DNA of 16,688 nt. Origin: Lachnospiraceae bacterium UBA1753 (GTDB lineage: Bacteria; Bacillota; Clostridia; Lachnospirales; Lachnospiraceae). The stretch is taken from contig DCHL01000007.1 in the NCBI GenBank assembly GCA_002317595.1, positions 1 to 16,688 of the forward strand. The letters are read 5' to 3'. A program made the translations under genes and the position numbers. Below are positions 1 to 6,901 of this stretch, in pieces; position 1 is the first letter of the stretch, and every line of letters starts with the position of its first letter. The notes beneath the pieces were generated by a model. That model worked only from the letters and a program-made list of their open reading frames with translations. It was not told the origin of the DNA and ran no database searches.

Positions 1-570
1 ATTGGAGCACTGCCTCCTGACAGACAGGCTGATGTTGCAAAGAGAGTGGCTATGATGGACCGTACTTCTCCTGATGTTATCAAGGAGGTTGAGAAGGTTC
101 TTGAGGCGAAGCTGTCATCCCTTGTCAACCAGGATTACACAATTATCGGTGGTGTCGATGCGGTTGTTGAGATTTTGAACACTGTAGACCGAGGAACAGA
201 GAAACATATCATGGAGACTCTGGAAATCGACGAGCCGGAGCTGGCGGACGAGATCAGGAAGAAGATGTTCGTATTCGAGGATATCCTGCTGCTTGATGAC
301 AGAGCTATTCAGCGAGTTCTCAGGGATGTTGATAACAGTGATCTCGCCGTGGCGCTCAAGGGTGCAAATGAGCAGGTTCAGGCTGCAATTTTCAGCAACC
401 TGTCTTCAAGACTTGCATCGATGATAAAAGAGGATATGGACTTTATGGGTCCTGTTCGAATGAAGGATGTAGAGGAAGCTCAGCAGAAGATTGTAAATAT
501 CATCAGAAAGCTGGAGGATTCTGCGGAAATCGTTATTTCAAGAGGCGGAGGAGACGAAATCGTTGTCTAG
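1..570 (+). CDS. fliG: Flagellar motor switch protein FliG, C-terminal part (5' end outside window)
   Basis: Rotor protein of the flagellar C-ring. It touches the MotA stator and turns ion flow into torque. The open frame runs in from the left edge with no start in the window, so about 189 residues of the middle and C-terminal domains are present. The C-terminal torque helix is recognisable: a Lys in ALKGA, an Arg in SSRLA, the acidic KEDMD segment and the Arg of GPVR match in order the conserved charged residues (K264, R281, D288/D289, R297 in E. coli numbering) that pair with MotA. The protein ends with a Gly-rich then hydrophobic tail (SRGGGDEIVV). The stop codon overlaps the TTG start of fliH by 8 bases, indicating translational coupling. 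The family call is secure; only the N-terminal domain is missing because of the window edge. Confidence 0.96.
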   Translation: MGALPPDRQADVAKRVAMMDRTSPDVIKEVEKVLEAKLSSLVNQDYTIIGGVDAVVEILNTVDRGTEKHIMETLEIDEPELADEIRKKMFVFEDILLLDDRAIQRVLRDVDNSDLAVALKGANEQVQAAIFSNLSSRLASMIKEDMDFMGPVRMKDVEEAQQKIVNIIRKLEDSAEIVISRGGGDEIVV

Positions 571-1447
571 TGTCATTAAGAGGCCGGTTGGATATACATA
601 CAATGAAAATGAAAAGCGCGTGATTGACACAAACCAGCTGATGGCTGACCGTCTTGAAATGCTTGCCCAGATTATGCAGCAGCAGGTCGCCGAGGAGGAA
701 AACTTTGAGGATGATTTCTCGGAGGGGCTGGAGGCACTTCAGGTTGAGAGACTTCTGGCTGATGCTGAGGACGGTGAATTCGCGGAGGATGGAGATTTCT
801 CAGGCAATGTCATTAAGGCGGGTCCTACTCAGCAGGAGATTGAGGATATGACCGCAGCAATTCTTGCTGACGCCAATGCGCAGGCCGAGGAGATTCTGGC
901 CAAGGCTCAGGCTGATGCGGAGACAATCAAGGAACGCGCAAGGGCAGCTGGCGAGCAGGAAGGCTATAATCAGGGATATCTTCACGGCAGGGACGATGCC
1001 AAGGCTGAACTTGATATCATGGTTCAGGAGCTTGAGGCAGAGCGCGTAAAGAAGGAAAAGGATTACGAAGCTAAGCTTGATGAACTTGAACCACAGTTTG
1101 TGGAGGCAATTACTGAGGCCTACGAGCACGTCTTCCATGTGAAGCTTGCAGAGTATAAAGAGATTATTTTTTACCTGATTCAGGATGCAGTGAGGAAGGT
1201 GGAGGGGAATAAGAACTTCATCATCCATGTGTCTAAGGAGGATTATGGATTTGTCTCAATGCAGAAGAGAGAGCTTCTGGCTGGCGTTGCCGGTGGAGAT
1301 TCTGCTGAGATCGTTGAGGATATGACGCTGAGGGCAAATGAGTGTTACATCGAGACGGGAGTTGGTATATTTGACTGTTCTCTCGAAACGCAGCTTACAG
1401 GTCTTAAGCGCGAACTTATGCTGCTGAGTTACAACCGTGAGCAGTAA
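563..1447 (+). CDS. fliH: Flagellar assembly protein FliH
   Basis: Peripheral regulator of the export ATPase FliI; it tethers FliI to the C-ring and export gate. The 294-residue protein has an acidic, variable N-terminal third, then an Ala/Glu-rich coiled coil (about 88-130). A GxxxG ladder follows, with Gly at 130, 134, 138 and 142, which is characteristic of FliH and related type III stator proteins. The C-terminal half (about 165-290) is the conserved FliH globular domain. Start: TTG at 563, inside the end of fliG, preceded by GGCGGAGGAG at 544-553. No upstream ATG fits and the next in-frame ATG (Met27, position 641) has no comparable site. FliI follows after 9 bases. The call rests on position, the Gly ladder and the coiled-coil layout. 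Sequence conservation in this family is low, so small doubt remains about the exact start. Confidence 0.9.
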   Translation: MSSVIKRPVGYTYNENEKRVIDTNQLMADRLEMLAQIMQQQVAEEENFEDDFSEGLEALQVERLLADAEDGEFAEDGDFSGNVIKAGPTQQEIEDMTAAILADANAQAEEILAKAQADAETIKERARAAGEQEGYNQGYLHGRDDAKAELDIMVQELEAERVKKEKDYEAKLDELEPQFVEAITEAYEHVFHVKLAEYKEIIFYLIQDAVRKVEGNKNFIIHVSKEDYGFVSMQKRELLAGVAGGDSAEIVEDMTLRANECYIETGVGIFDCSLETQLTGLKRELMLLSYNREQ

Positions 1448-1456
1448 CTAGGATAG

Positions 1457-2779
1457 ATGTCTGAATTAATTATTGATTTTGCAAAATATAGAATGGCTGC
1501 GGAGAAGACCTTTTACAAGCGTCTTGGGAAGGTAGTCAACGTCGTGGGTCTGACAATTGAGTCGCTTGGACCTGACGCAAGACTTGCCGATCTGTGCAGG
1601 ATTATTCCTGATGATAAGAGACTTGAGCCGATTATGGCTGAGGTTGTTGGATTTAAGGATGGCCGCACATTGCTCATGCCCTACGACAGCACTGATGGAA
1701 TCGGTGCAGGTTGTATTGTGGAGAATACGGGGCATTCGCTAACGGTTAAAGTGGGTCCTGAGCTTCTCGGGAAAGCACTTGACGGACTGGGGCGTCCGAC
1801 AGATGGAACGGAACTTCTGACGGGAATTGAGTATCCTGTCGAAGCACCTCCGCCGGATCCTATGGAGAGAGTGCTCATTACGGATATCCTTCCGCTTGGA
1901 GTTAAGGCTGTTGATGGCCTGCTTAGCCTCGGCAAGGGTCAGCGAATTGGAATTTTTGCGGGTTCAGGAGTTGGAAAGAGTACACTTCTTGGTATGTTTG
2001 CCCGCAATACTAAGGCGGATATCAATGTCATTGCACTTATTGGAGAACGAGGCAGGGAAGTCCGGGAATTCATAGAGAGAGACCTTGGGCCTGAAGGAAT
2101 GGCGCGTTCTGTTGTGGTTGTTGCTACGTCAGACAAGCCCGCACTTATCAGAAACAAGGCCGCCAAGACGGCGACTGCAATCGCTGAGTATTTCAGGGAC
2201 CAGGGAAATGATGTGCTTCTCATGATGGATTCCATGACACGTTTTTCCATGGCACAGAGAGAAATTGGACTTGCCAGCGGTGAGCCTCCTGTAACAAGGG
2301 GTTACCCGCCGTCTGTTTATTCAGAGATGCCTAAGCTTCTTGAGCGGGCTGGAAACGGTGCGAAGGGTTCCATTACTGGTCTCTATACCGTGCTTGTTGA
2401 TGGTGATGACATGAACGAGCCGATTGCCGATACTGCCAGAGGTATTCTGGATGGTCATATCGTCCTTGACAGAAAACTGGCTCATAAGAACCATTATCCT
2501 GCAATCGACATCCTGCAGAGTATATCGAGATGTATGAGTTCGATTGCTACTAAGAGCCATAAAATCGCAGCGGGTAAGCTGAAGAATGTCATGGCGACAT
2601 ACAATGAGGCTGAGGATCTCATCAATATCGGCGCATACAAGAATGGCTCTAACCCCAACATTGATTATGCAATCAAGAAGATTGGCGCTGTGAATGAGTA
2701 TGTGTGCCAGGATACGGATTCTAAGTTCGTGCTGGAAGATGAAATCGCCATGCTTGAAAAAATATTTGCGGTGGATTAA
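1457..2779 (+). CDS. fliI: Flagellum-specific export ATPase FliI
   Basis: Cytoplasmic ATPase of the flagellar type III export apparatus. It forms a hexamer related to F1 beta and works with FliH and FliJ to unload and unfold export substrates. The protein has 440 residues, the usual family length. Visible motifs are Walker A GSGVGKST at 169-176, the GERGREV segment at 196-202, Walker B VLLMMDSMTR at 253-262 and the conserved GYPPSVYSEMPKLLERAG block near 282-299. The N-terminal region (1-95) fits the beta-barrel domain and the C-terminal region the helical domain. The ATG at 1457 lies 9 bases after the fliH stop; its Shine-Dalgarno (around CTAGGAT) is weak, suggesting coupling to fliH. The last codons form the first unit of a 28-bp repeat described separately. 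Confidence 0.97.
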   Translation: MSELIIDFAKYRMAAEKTFYKRLGKVVNVVGLTIESLGPDARLADLCRIIPDDKRLEPIMAEVVGFKDGRTLLMPYDSTDGIGAGCIVENTGHSLTVKVGPELLGKALDGLGRPTDGTELLTGIEYPVEAPPPDPMERVLITDILPLGVKAVDGLLSLGKGQRIGIFAGSGVGKSTLLGMFARNTKADINVIALIGERGREVREFIERDLGPEGMARSVVVVATSDKPALIRNKAAKTATAIAEYFRDQGNDVLLMMDSMTRFSMAQREIGLASGEPPVTRGYPPSVYSEMPKLLERAGNGAKGSITGLYTVLVDGDDMNEPIADTARGILDGHIVLDRKLAHKNHYPAIDILQSISRCMSSIATKSHKIAAGKLKNVMATYNEAEDLINIGAYKNGSNPNIDYAIKKIGAVNEYVCQDTDSKFVLEDEIAMLEKIFAVD

Positions 2780-2854
2780 TCTCGCTATAGAATGCTGTGT
2801 GGATTGACCACGCTTATGAATGCTGTGCGGATTGATTTCGCGGTTGGGATGTTT
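2771..2854 (+). repeat. Three-unit 28-bp tandem repeat after fliI
   Basis: Units start at 2771, 2799 and 2827. The first two match at 22 of 28 positions; the third is more degenerate. The segment GAATGCTGTG at 2790-2799 recurs at 2818-2827, each time followed by YGGATTGA. Unit 1 begins within the last three codons of fliI (GTG GAT TAA), and units 2 and 3 begin GTG GAT TGA and GCG GAT TGA, so the stop-codon region itself seems to have been duplicated. The tract fills most of the 98-base fliI-fliJ gap. I see no start codon with a ribosome-binding site or T-run terminator in it. Confidence 0.75.
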
Positions 2855-2877
2855 AGTTGCTATTCTAGGAGCTGTGA

Positions 2878-3318
2878 ATGCCTAAATTCAGATACAGGAT
2901 GCAGAATATCCTGGATATTAAGTTAAAACTGGAAGAACAGGCGAAGAATGATTATTCCCAGGCGAAGGCGAGACTTCTGCAGGAGGAACAGATTCTTGAT
3001 ACTCTCCGCTCTCGCAGGGGTGACTACGAGGAAGAGAGCAGAAAGCTTCGCTCGGAAAAGCTCGACGTAAAGGCCATGGCTGCCAATCAGATGGCGATCA
3101 AGGTCATGGACGACATGATAAGTGCCCAGCTCGTTGAGGTTAAGAATGCCCAGAAGGAAGTTGATAAGTGCCAGCTTAAGATGCAGGAGGCAATGCAGGA
3201 GCGTAAGATGCACGAGAAGCTTCGGGAAAAGGCCTTAGAACAGTACCTTGAAGAAGAAAAACAGAGTGAGAACAAAACGATAGATGAACTGACCAGTTAC
3301 ACCTACGGTCGGAAGTGA
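2878..3318 (+). CDS. fliJ: Flagellar export chaperone / ATPase stalk protein FliJ
   Basis: Small coiled-coil protein that acts like the gamma stalk of the FliI hexamer and contacts FlhA, coupling ATP hydrolysis to export. The 146-residue product is almost wholly charged and helical, with long runs of Lys/Glu/Gln and heptad spacing. It opens MPKFRYRMQNILDIK, the typical FliJ N-terminus (F-x-Y-R-x-x-x-L-x-I-K). Start: ATG at 2878 with AGGAG at 2867-2871, six bases upstream. It follows fliI, as in most flagellar operons, but is separated by the 28-bp repeat tract rather than tightly coupled. Function is assigned from N-terminal motif, size and position, because coiled coils are poor guides alone. 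Confidence 0.9.
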   Translation: MPKFRYRMQNILDIKLKLEEQAKNDYSQAKARLLQEEQILDTLRSRRGDYEEESRKLRSEKLDVKAMAANQMAIKVMDDMISAQLVEVKNAQKEVDKCQLKMQEAMQERKMHEKLREKALEQYLEEEKQSENKTIDELTSYTYGRK

Positions 3319-3319
3319 T

Positions 3320-3324
3320 AGGAG
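3320..3324 (+). promoter_or_regulatory. Shine-Dalgarno site that decides the ylxF-like start
   Basis: AGGAG at 3320-3324 abuts the ATG at 3325 with no spacer but lies 9 bases before the in-frame ATG at 3334. A ribosome would more plausibly use 3334, shortening the protein by three residues. Confidence 0.55.
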
Positions 3325-3333
3325 ATGCCGGGA

Positions 3334-4188
3334 ATGCCCGATATTGATTCTGCTGAGAAAACCAGCGCGGAAGAAAAAAAGCGAATAAAGGAAGAAAAGA
3401 AAAGGCTCAAGGAGGAAAATAAGCGTCTCAAGAAAGAGATGCGTGAAGCCAGGGAACTTGAGGCGGATGAAGAACAGGGAGGCGCTCTCTCTGTAATTTT
3501 TGTCACGCTGTTCATTATTCTCATCTGGATAGCGTTCCTCTGTATTTTTGTGCGTCTTGATGTGGGCGGAATTGGTTCGGGAGTACTTCGCCCTCTCCTC
3601 AAGGATGTACCTGTTATCAGCAAGATTCTGCCGCCGGTTCCGGGTTCTGTTTCTGACTCTGGAGAGGATCTCTATTACGGATACGACAATATGGAAGAAG
3701 CGGTTGCCAGAATCAAGGAACTCGAGATTGAGGTGCAGGCACTCCAGCAGGAGAAGAGTGATGAGACAGCTACTGTAGAGGAACTTGAGGAGGAAATCAG
3801 GAGACTACAGACTTTTGAGGACAATCAGGTTGAGTTTGAAAAGATAAAGAATGAATTCTACAACGAGGTTGTATTTTCAGAGAATGCACCTGACATAGCC
3901 CAGTATCAGAAATATTATGAACAGATTGACCCTGCAACAGCCCAGGAGATTTACAGGGAGGTTGTTGGAGAGGTTGCATACAGCAAGGAAATCGAAGATT
4001 ATGCCAAGGCATATTCTGCTATGAAGCCGAAGGCAGCTGCGGGTATTTTTGAGGCGATGACGGACAATCTTGAACTGGCAGCCAAGATTCTTCATCAGAT
4101 GTCGGCTGATGACAGAGGCAACATTCTCGGTGCGATGAATGCGGAGGTTGCAGCACAGATTACCAAGCTTATGGAGCCGATGGAGTAG
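3334..4188 (+). CDS. MotE/YlxF-like membrane-anchored flagellar protein (MgtE N-domain-like C-terminus)
   Basis: Occupies the ylxF slot between fliJ and fliK. Numbered from the alternative upstream ATG at 3325 (287 residues), it has a highly charged Lys/Glu coiled coil at about 11-50. One membrane helix follows at about 54-76 (ALSVIFVTLFIILIW), then an extracytoplasmic segment with a second acidic coiled coil (about 125-182). The C-terminal domain (about 192-283) has two helical repeats reading YSAMKPKAAAGIFEAM and LHQMSADDRGNILGAM. These resemble the MgtE intracellular N-terminal domain shared by MotE-type proteins, which act as chaperones for motility proteins such as MotC or as periplasmic stator helpers. 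No partner motC is seen here. The exact role is inferred from family and place. The start at 3334 is preferred for ribosome-site spacing; 3325 is also possible. The 3' gap leads into the fliK promoter. Confidence 0.82.
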   Translation: MPDIDSAEKTSAEEKKRIKEEKKRLKEENKRLKKEMREARELEADEEQGGALSVIFVTLFIILIWIAFLCIFVRLDVGGIGSGVLRPLLKDVPVISKILPPVPGSVSDSGEDLYYGYDNMEEAVARIKELEIEVQALQQEKSDETATVEELEEEIRRLQTFEDNQVEFEKIKNEFYNEVVFSENAPDIAQYQKYYEQIDPATAQEIYREVVGEVAYSKEIEDYAKAYSAMKPKAAAGIFEAMTDNLELAAKILHQMSADDRGNILGAMNAEVAAQITKLMEPME

Positions 4189-4202
4189 TCTGGTTATTTT
4201 TT

Positions 4203-4220
4203 GCAGGATTTTCTGCTTTT
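4203..4220 (+). terminator. Weak hairpin with T-run after the ylxF-like gene
   Basis: GCAG at 4203-4206 pairs with CTGC at 4213-4216 (plus a G-T pair), followed by TTTT at 4217-4220. The stem is short, so at best this is a partial terminator or an mRNA 3' end signal. It sits just before the sigma-28 promoter, which is where an operon break would be expected. Confidence 0.3.
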
Positions 4221-4224
4221 GTGT

Positions 4225-4251
4225 TAAGTATTTTTCGGCACATGCCGATAA
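4225..4251 (+). promoter_or_regulatory. Sigma-28 (sigma-D/FliA) type promoter upstream of fliK
   Basis: The -35 element TAAG at 4225-4228 and the -10 element GCCGATAA at 4244-4251 are separated by exactly 15 bases. The known consensus is TAAA-N15-GCCGATA(A/T), so 11 of the 12 element positions match, counting the last A as allowed. In the longer E. coli form, TAAAGTTT-N11-GCCGATAA, the upstream element here reads TAAGTATT. The site is intergenic, on the coding strand, about 75 bases before fliK. Transcription would be expected to begin near 4258. The -10 also forms half of a TCGGCA/TGCCGA palindrome (4235-4248). Promoter activity is inferred from sequence only. Confidence 0.85.
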
Positions 4252-4266
4252 AATAAACAAGTGGTT

Positions 4267-4290
4267 CTGCTCTGAGACATATCAGGGCAG
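4267..4290 (+). other. Stem-loop in the fliK 5' leader
   Basis: CTGCTCTGA at 4267-4275 pairs with TCAGGGCAG at 4282-4290: nine base pairs including one G-T, with a six-base loop. It would begin about nine bases after the predicted sigma-28 transcript start and ends 23 bases before the fliK Shine-Dalgarno (AAGGAGG, 4314-4320). It may stabilise the mRNA 5' end. It has no T-run, so it is not a terminator. Confidence 0.5.
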
Positions 4291-4326
4291 CAGCTCATTG
4301 AAAATTTCATAGGAAGGAGGAACAGG

Positions 4327-5727
4327 ATGAAGACAAATTCAGTTTCAGAATTGTCCTCGTATTTTGCAGTCACAGCGGGAAGTCAGCTGGCCGGAAGTGT
4401 CAGCGCGACAACAGCAGGAAACAGTTTTTCAAGCGTGATGAACCAGACGGGAGCGGGTAAGAGCTCGGCGGATGTTCAGGGCAGCGGGAAGACACCTGGT
4501 TCTGCAGACAGCTCCAAAGGAAGATCAGCCGAGACTCCGAATGAGATCGGCAGTGCGGAAAGAGGACTTAACAGAGTTAAGGACGCAGCAAAAGATCTGG
4601 ACCGTGGAGACGTTAACGACAAGGTGAAGGAAGTCACTGATAAAGTAGTTGACGATCTCAAGGAGCAGCTGGATGTAACGGATGAGGACATCGAAAAAGC
4701 CATGGAGGTTTTGGGACTTACGATGGCAGACCTTCTCGACAGAAATGCACTTTCGCAGCTCTATACTGAGCTTTCAGGCAAGGGAGATGCGATGGCAGTC
4801 ATTACAGACGAGAATCTGTTTTCGGGTCTACAGAGCATCCTGGATGAAGTGCAGGTACTTACAGATGATCTCAAGAAGGAGCTCGGGCTCACTGATGAGG
4901 CTCTGGGGGAAGCACTTAAATCATTTTCGGCGCAGGGTATGACTGATGCGGCCGAGGATTCATCCGAAACAGCATCTTCAGTCACAGAGACAGACAAGGG
5001 GGATAAGTTCCCGGTGGTTACTGTCACTGATGAGAGAGGCGAGGAAGTTGATACGCAGTCGGGAAAGACAGAGGGTATCACGGAAACCGCCCTGGCAGAT
5101 GCAGACAAAAAGGCGGACAGGCACAGCGACAATGGTCAGGACAGTGGAAATGAGAATTTCCTTGGTCAGACAACGGAGCAGTCATTAAATACCGCCGAGG
5201 TTGCGACAGAGTCGCCGGTAACAACGGTTAGTTACACTGACGCAGCCGGAACGCAGGAAATCGCAAGACAGATTATTGATCAGATTGAGATTAAGGTCAG
5301 CGACGAGACCACCCGAATGGAGATGGAGCTCAATCCTGCAAGCCTTGGAAAGGTTGGTCTTTCCATTGAGGCAAGGAATGGAGTGGTTACAGCTTCTTTC
5401 ACAGCGCAGAACGAGGCGGTGAGAGCGGCAATCGAAAGCCAGGTAGTTCAGCTTCAGGAGAGTCTGGAGAAACAGGGAGTCAAGATTGAGGCCGTTGAGG
5501 TCACACTTGCGAGTCACCAGTTTGAACAGAATCTTGAGAAGGGAAATGAGCAGAACGAGCAGAGAGAAGAAGCTCAGAGGGCTCAGGCGGTATCTGGCAG
5601 ACGAAGAGTGAACATCAATCTTCTTGATGAAGAGGGCGATGAGGAATCGGAGGAGATTTCCGAGGAAGAAGCCATCAACAGAGATATGATGATTCGCAGT
5701 GGCAACTCTGTAGATTACACAGTTTAG
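4327..5727 (+). CDS. fliK: Flagellar hook-length control protein FliK
   Basis: Secreted molecular ruler: it measures hook length during export and, through its C-terminal domain, makes FlhB switch from hook to filament substrates. The 466-residue protein has a low-complexity Ser/Asp/Lys/Glu-rich N-terminal part and middle, as expected of the ruler. The hook-length control domain lies at about 318-395, containing the diagnostic block MELNPASLGKVGLSIEAR at 333-350. The middle holds two similar helical modules, DDLKEQLDVTDEDIEKAMEV (109-128) and DDLKKELGLTDEALGEAL (180-197). A very acidic tail (435-448) ends it. Start: ATG at 4327 with a perfect AAGGAGG six bases upstream. It is probably controlled by the sigma-28 promoter just upstream as well as by read-through. 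flgD follows after 22 bases. Confidence 0.93.
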   Translation: MKTNSVSELSSYFAVTAGSQLAGSVSATTAGNSFSSVMNQTGAGKSSADVQGSGKTPGSADSSKGRSAETPNEIGSAERGLNRVKDAAKDLDRGDVNDKVKEVTDKVVDDLKEQLDVTDEDIEKAMEVLGLTMADLLDRNALSQLYTELSGKGDAMAVITDENLFSGLQSILDEVQVLTDDLKKELGLTDEALGEALKSFSAQGMTDAAEDSSETASSVTETDKGDKFPVVTVTDERGEEVDTQSGKTEGITETALADADKKADRHSDNGQDSGNENFLGQTTEQSLNTAEVATESPVTTVSYTDAAGTQEIARQIIDQIEIKVSDETTRMEMELNPASLGKVGLSIEARNGVVTASFTAQNEAVRAAIESQVVQLQESLEKQGVKIEAVEVTLASHQFEQNLEKGNEQNEQREEAQRAQAVSGRRRVNINLLDEEGDEESEEISEEEAINRDMMIRSGNSVDYTV

Positions 5728-5749
5728 CTTTTCACGGTTAGGAGAACAT

Positions 5750-6421
5750 ATGAGTTCTGTAGCAAAAATCAGCGACGGTGAGGTCGTTAACAATACAAGT
5801 ACAACCGCTGCCACTTCTGCAAATTCTAAAAACGGCAGTACGCTCGATAAGGATGCTTTTCTTCAGCTCCTTGTGGCGCAGATGAAGTACCAGGACCCCC
5901 TGGAGCCTACATCCAACACTGAGTATGTTGCTCAGTATGCCACATTCTCGCAGGTTGAATCCCTTCAGAATATGTCTACATCCATGGAGAACCAGAACGC
6001 ACTTACTCTTGTTGGTAAGTATGTGACGATGGATGTTCAGACGGCATCTGGATCTACGACAACAGTTTCAGGAAGGGTCGACTACGTTGAGAAGACCGGA
6101 GATGACACATATCTCTATATCGATGGAACCCCTTACAACTATGCGAATCTGAATACAGTCTGGGATGGTGATTATCTCGAGGCATACAACCTCTGCAACA
6201 GCTGGGCAAAAAGTGTAAATGAACTCCCTGCAACTGAGAGGATTACACTTGATTACGCTGACAGCATTGCAACCCTGAGAGATACCTACGATAAGATGAC
6301 AAGCTATCAGAAGTCATTTATCGGAAGCTCACTCACAGATACACTTAAAGCTGCTGAGGCAAAAATTGCAGAGCTTAAAGCAGCAAAGGAAGCTGAGAAA
6401 TCTGATTCGGAAGAAGCATAA
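5750..6421 (+). CDS. flgD: Flagellar hook-capping protein FlgD with extra C-terminal helical domain
   Basis: Scaffold protein that caps the growing hook and directs FlgE polymerisation outside the cell. Residues 32-80 form the conserved FlgD N-terminal domain, with KDAFLQLLVAQMKYQDPLEP and then EYVAQYATFSQVESLQNM. Residues 85-137 form the short beta-rich domain found in Firmicutes FlgD (GKYVTMD, then SGRVDYVEK and YLYIDGTPYNYANL). Residues 141-213 are unusual: an alpha-helical extension with LP, ITL, YDKMTSYQKSFI (180-191) and AEAKIAELK (202-210). This resembles small helical repeat modules of Firmicutes extracellular proteins. Most compact Firmicutes FlgD proteins end soon after the beta domain, at roughly 140 residues. 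Start: ATG at 5750, with TTAGGAG five bases upstream. The core identity is certain; the origin of the tail is inference. Confidence 0.93.
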   Translation: MSSVAKISDGEVVNNTSTTAATSANSKNGSTLDKDAFLQLLVAQMKYQDPLEPTSNTEYVAQYATFSQVESLQNMSTSMENQNALTLVGKYVTMDVQTASGSTTTVSGRVDYVEKTGDDTYLYIDGTPYNYANLNTVWDGDYLEAYNLCNSWAKSVNELPATERITLDYADSIATLRDTYDKMTSYQKSFIGSSLTDTLKAAEAKIAELKAAKEAEKSDSEEA

Positions 6422-6465
6422 CCAACCGTGATGGACAGAAATGGCTTGATGGAGGAGACGGTATC

Positions 6466-6870
6466 ATGAAGATACAGGCAGGAGCAATGCCCTCCATTGA
6501 TCAGCTGGCGGATCAGTATCTTAAGGGTAGGAATACTGCCCCGGATACAACAGTGCAGGATGCGGTAAGCTTTCAGGAAATATTAAACAGAAAGCAGCTT
6601 TCGGCAGGGACGCCGGATACTCTCCGTTTTTCAAAGCATGCCACAAGCAGACTTAACGACAGGCAGATTTCACTTACTAAGGAACAGCTTGAGAGACTGA
6701 ATGAGGGCACGCAGAAGGCGGGAGCCAAGGGAATCAACGAATCCCTGGTGCTGGTCGATGACCTGGCATTTATCGTAAATATTAAGAATAACACAGTGGT
6801 TACAGCTCTTGATTCAACAAAGGCAGACGAGAGTGTGTATACCAATATAGATGGTGCAGTCATAGCATAA
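6466..6870 (+). CDS. Conserved flagellar operon protein (TIGR02530-type)
   Basis: A 134-residue protein between flgD and flgE, the standard position of the family known as 'flagellar operon protein' (TIGR02530) in Firmicutes. Visible signature: LRFSKHATSRLNDRQI (about 53-68), then helix-forming LTKEQLERLNEG and SLVLVDDLAFIVNIKNNTVVTALD, ending YTNIDGAVIA. The His/Arg-rich start of the domain and the DDLAFIV-x-NTVVTA core are what I recognise. No signal peptide or membrane helix is seen. Its molecular role is not settled; its conserved place beside hook genes suggests a part in hook assembly or export control. Start: ATG at 6466 with GGAGGAG at 6451-6457. It is separated from flgE by 31 bases. 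Confidence 0.85.
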   Translation: MKIQAGAMPSIDQLADQYLKGRNTAPDTTVQDAVSFQEILNRKQLSAGTPDTLRFSKHATSRLNDRQISLTKEQLERLNEGTQKAGAKGINESLVLVDDLAFIVNIKNNTVVTALDSTKADESVYTNIDGAVIA

Positions 6871-6901
6871 GACTGCAGGAACTATTAGGAGGAAATGACT
6901 T

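Noticed and set aside
800..1228. A 142-codon open frame on the - strand opposite fliH
   Set aside because: Antisense to a well-supported gene, with a Leu/Ile/Cys-rich composition that arises from reading Glu/Lys-rich coding DNA backwards; no domain is visible.
1576..2434. GCCGAT strings in fliI (near 1585 and 2426) as possible sigma-28 -10 boxes
   Set aside because: Both lie in coding sequence and neither has a TAAA-like element 15 bases upstream. The same holds for GCCGATGA near 12506 in fliY.
2780..2877. A small gene in the fliI-fliJ gap
   Set aside because: Short frames there lack a start with a ribosome-binding site and are explained by the 28-bp tandem repeat; the only good site (AGGAG, 2867) belongs to fliJ.
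4311..4327. Cluster of GGA triplets before fliK as a CsrA target
   Set aside because: The triplets are largely the Shine-Dalgarno AAGGAGG and its neighbours, and none sits in the loop of the leader hairpin, so there is no independent support.
5185..5814. A 209-codon open frame on the - strand opposite fliK and the start of flgD
   Set aside because: It mirrors the coding frame of fliK, begins and ends at arbitrary points, and shows no family motif. FliK and FlgD on the + strand are both clearly recognisable.
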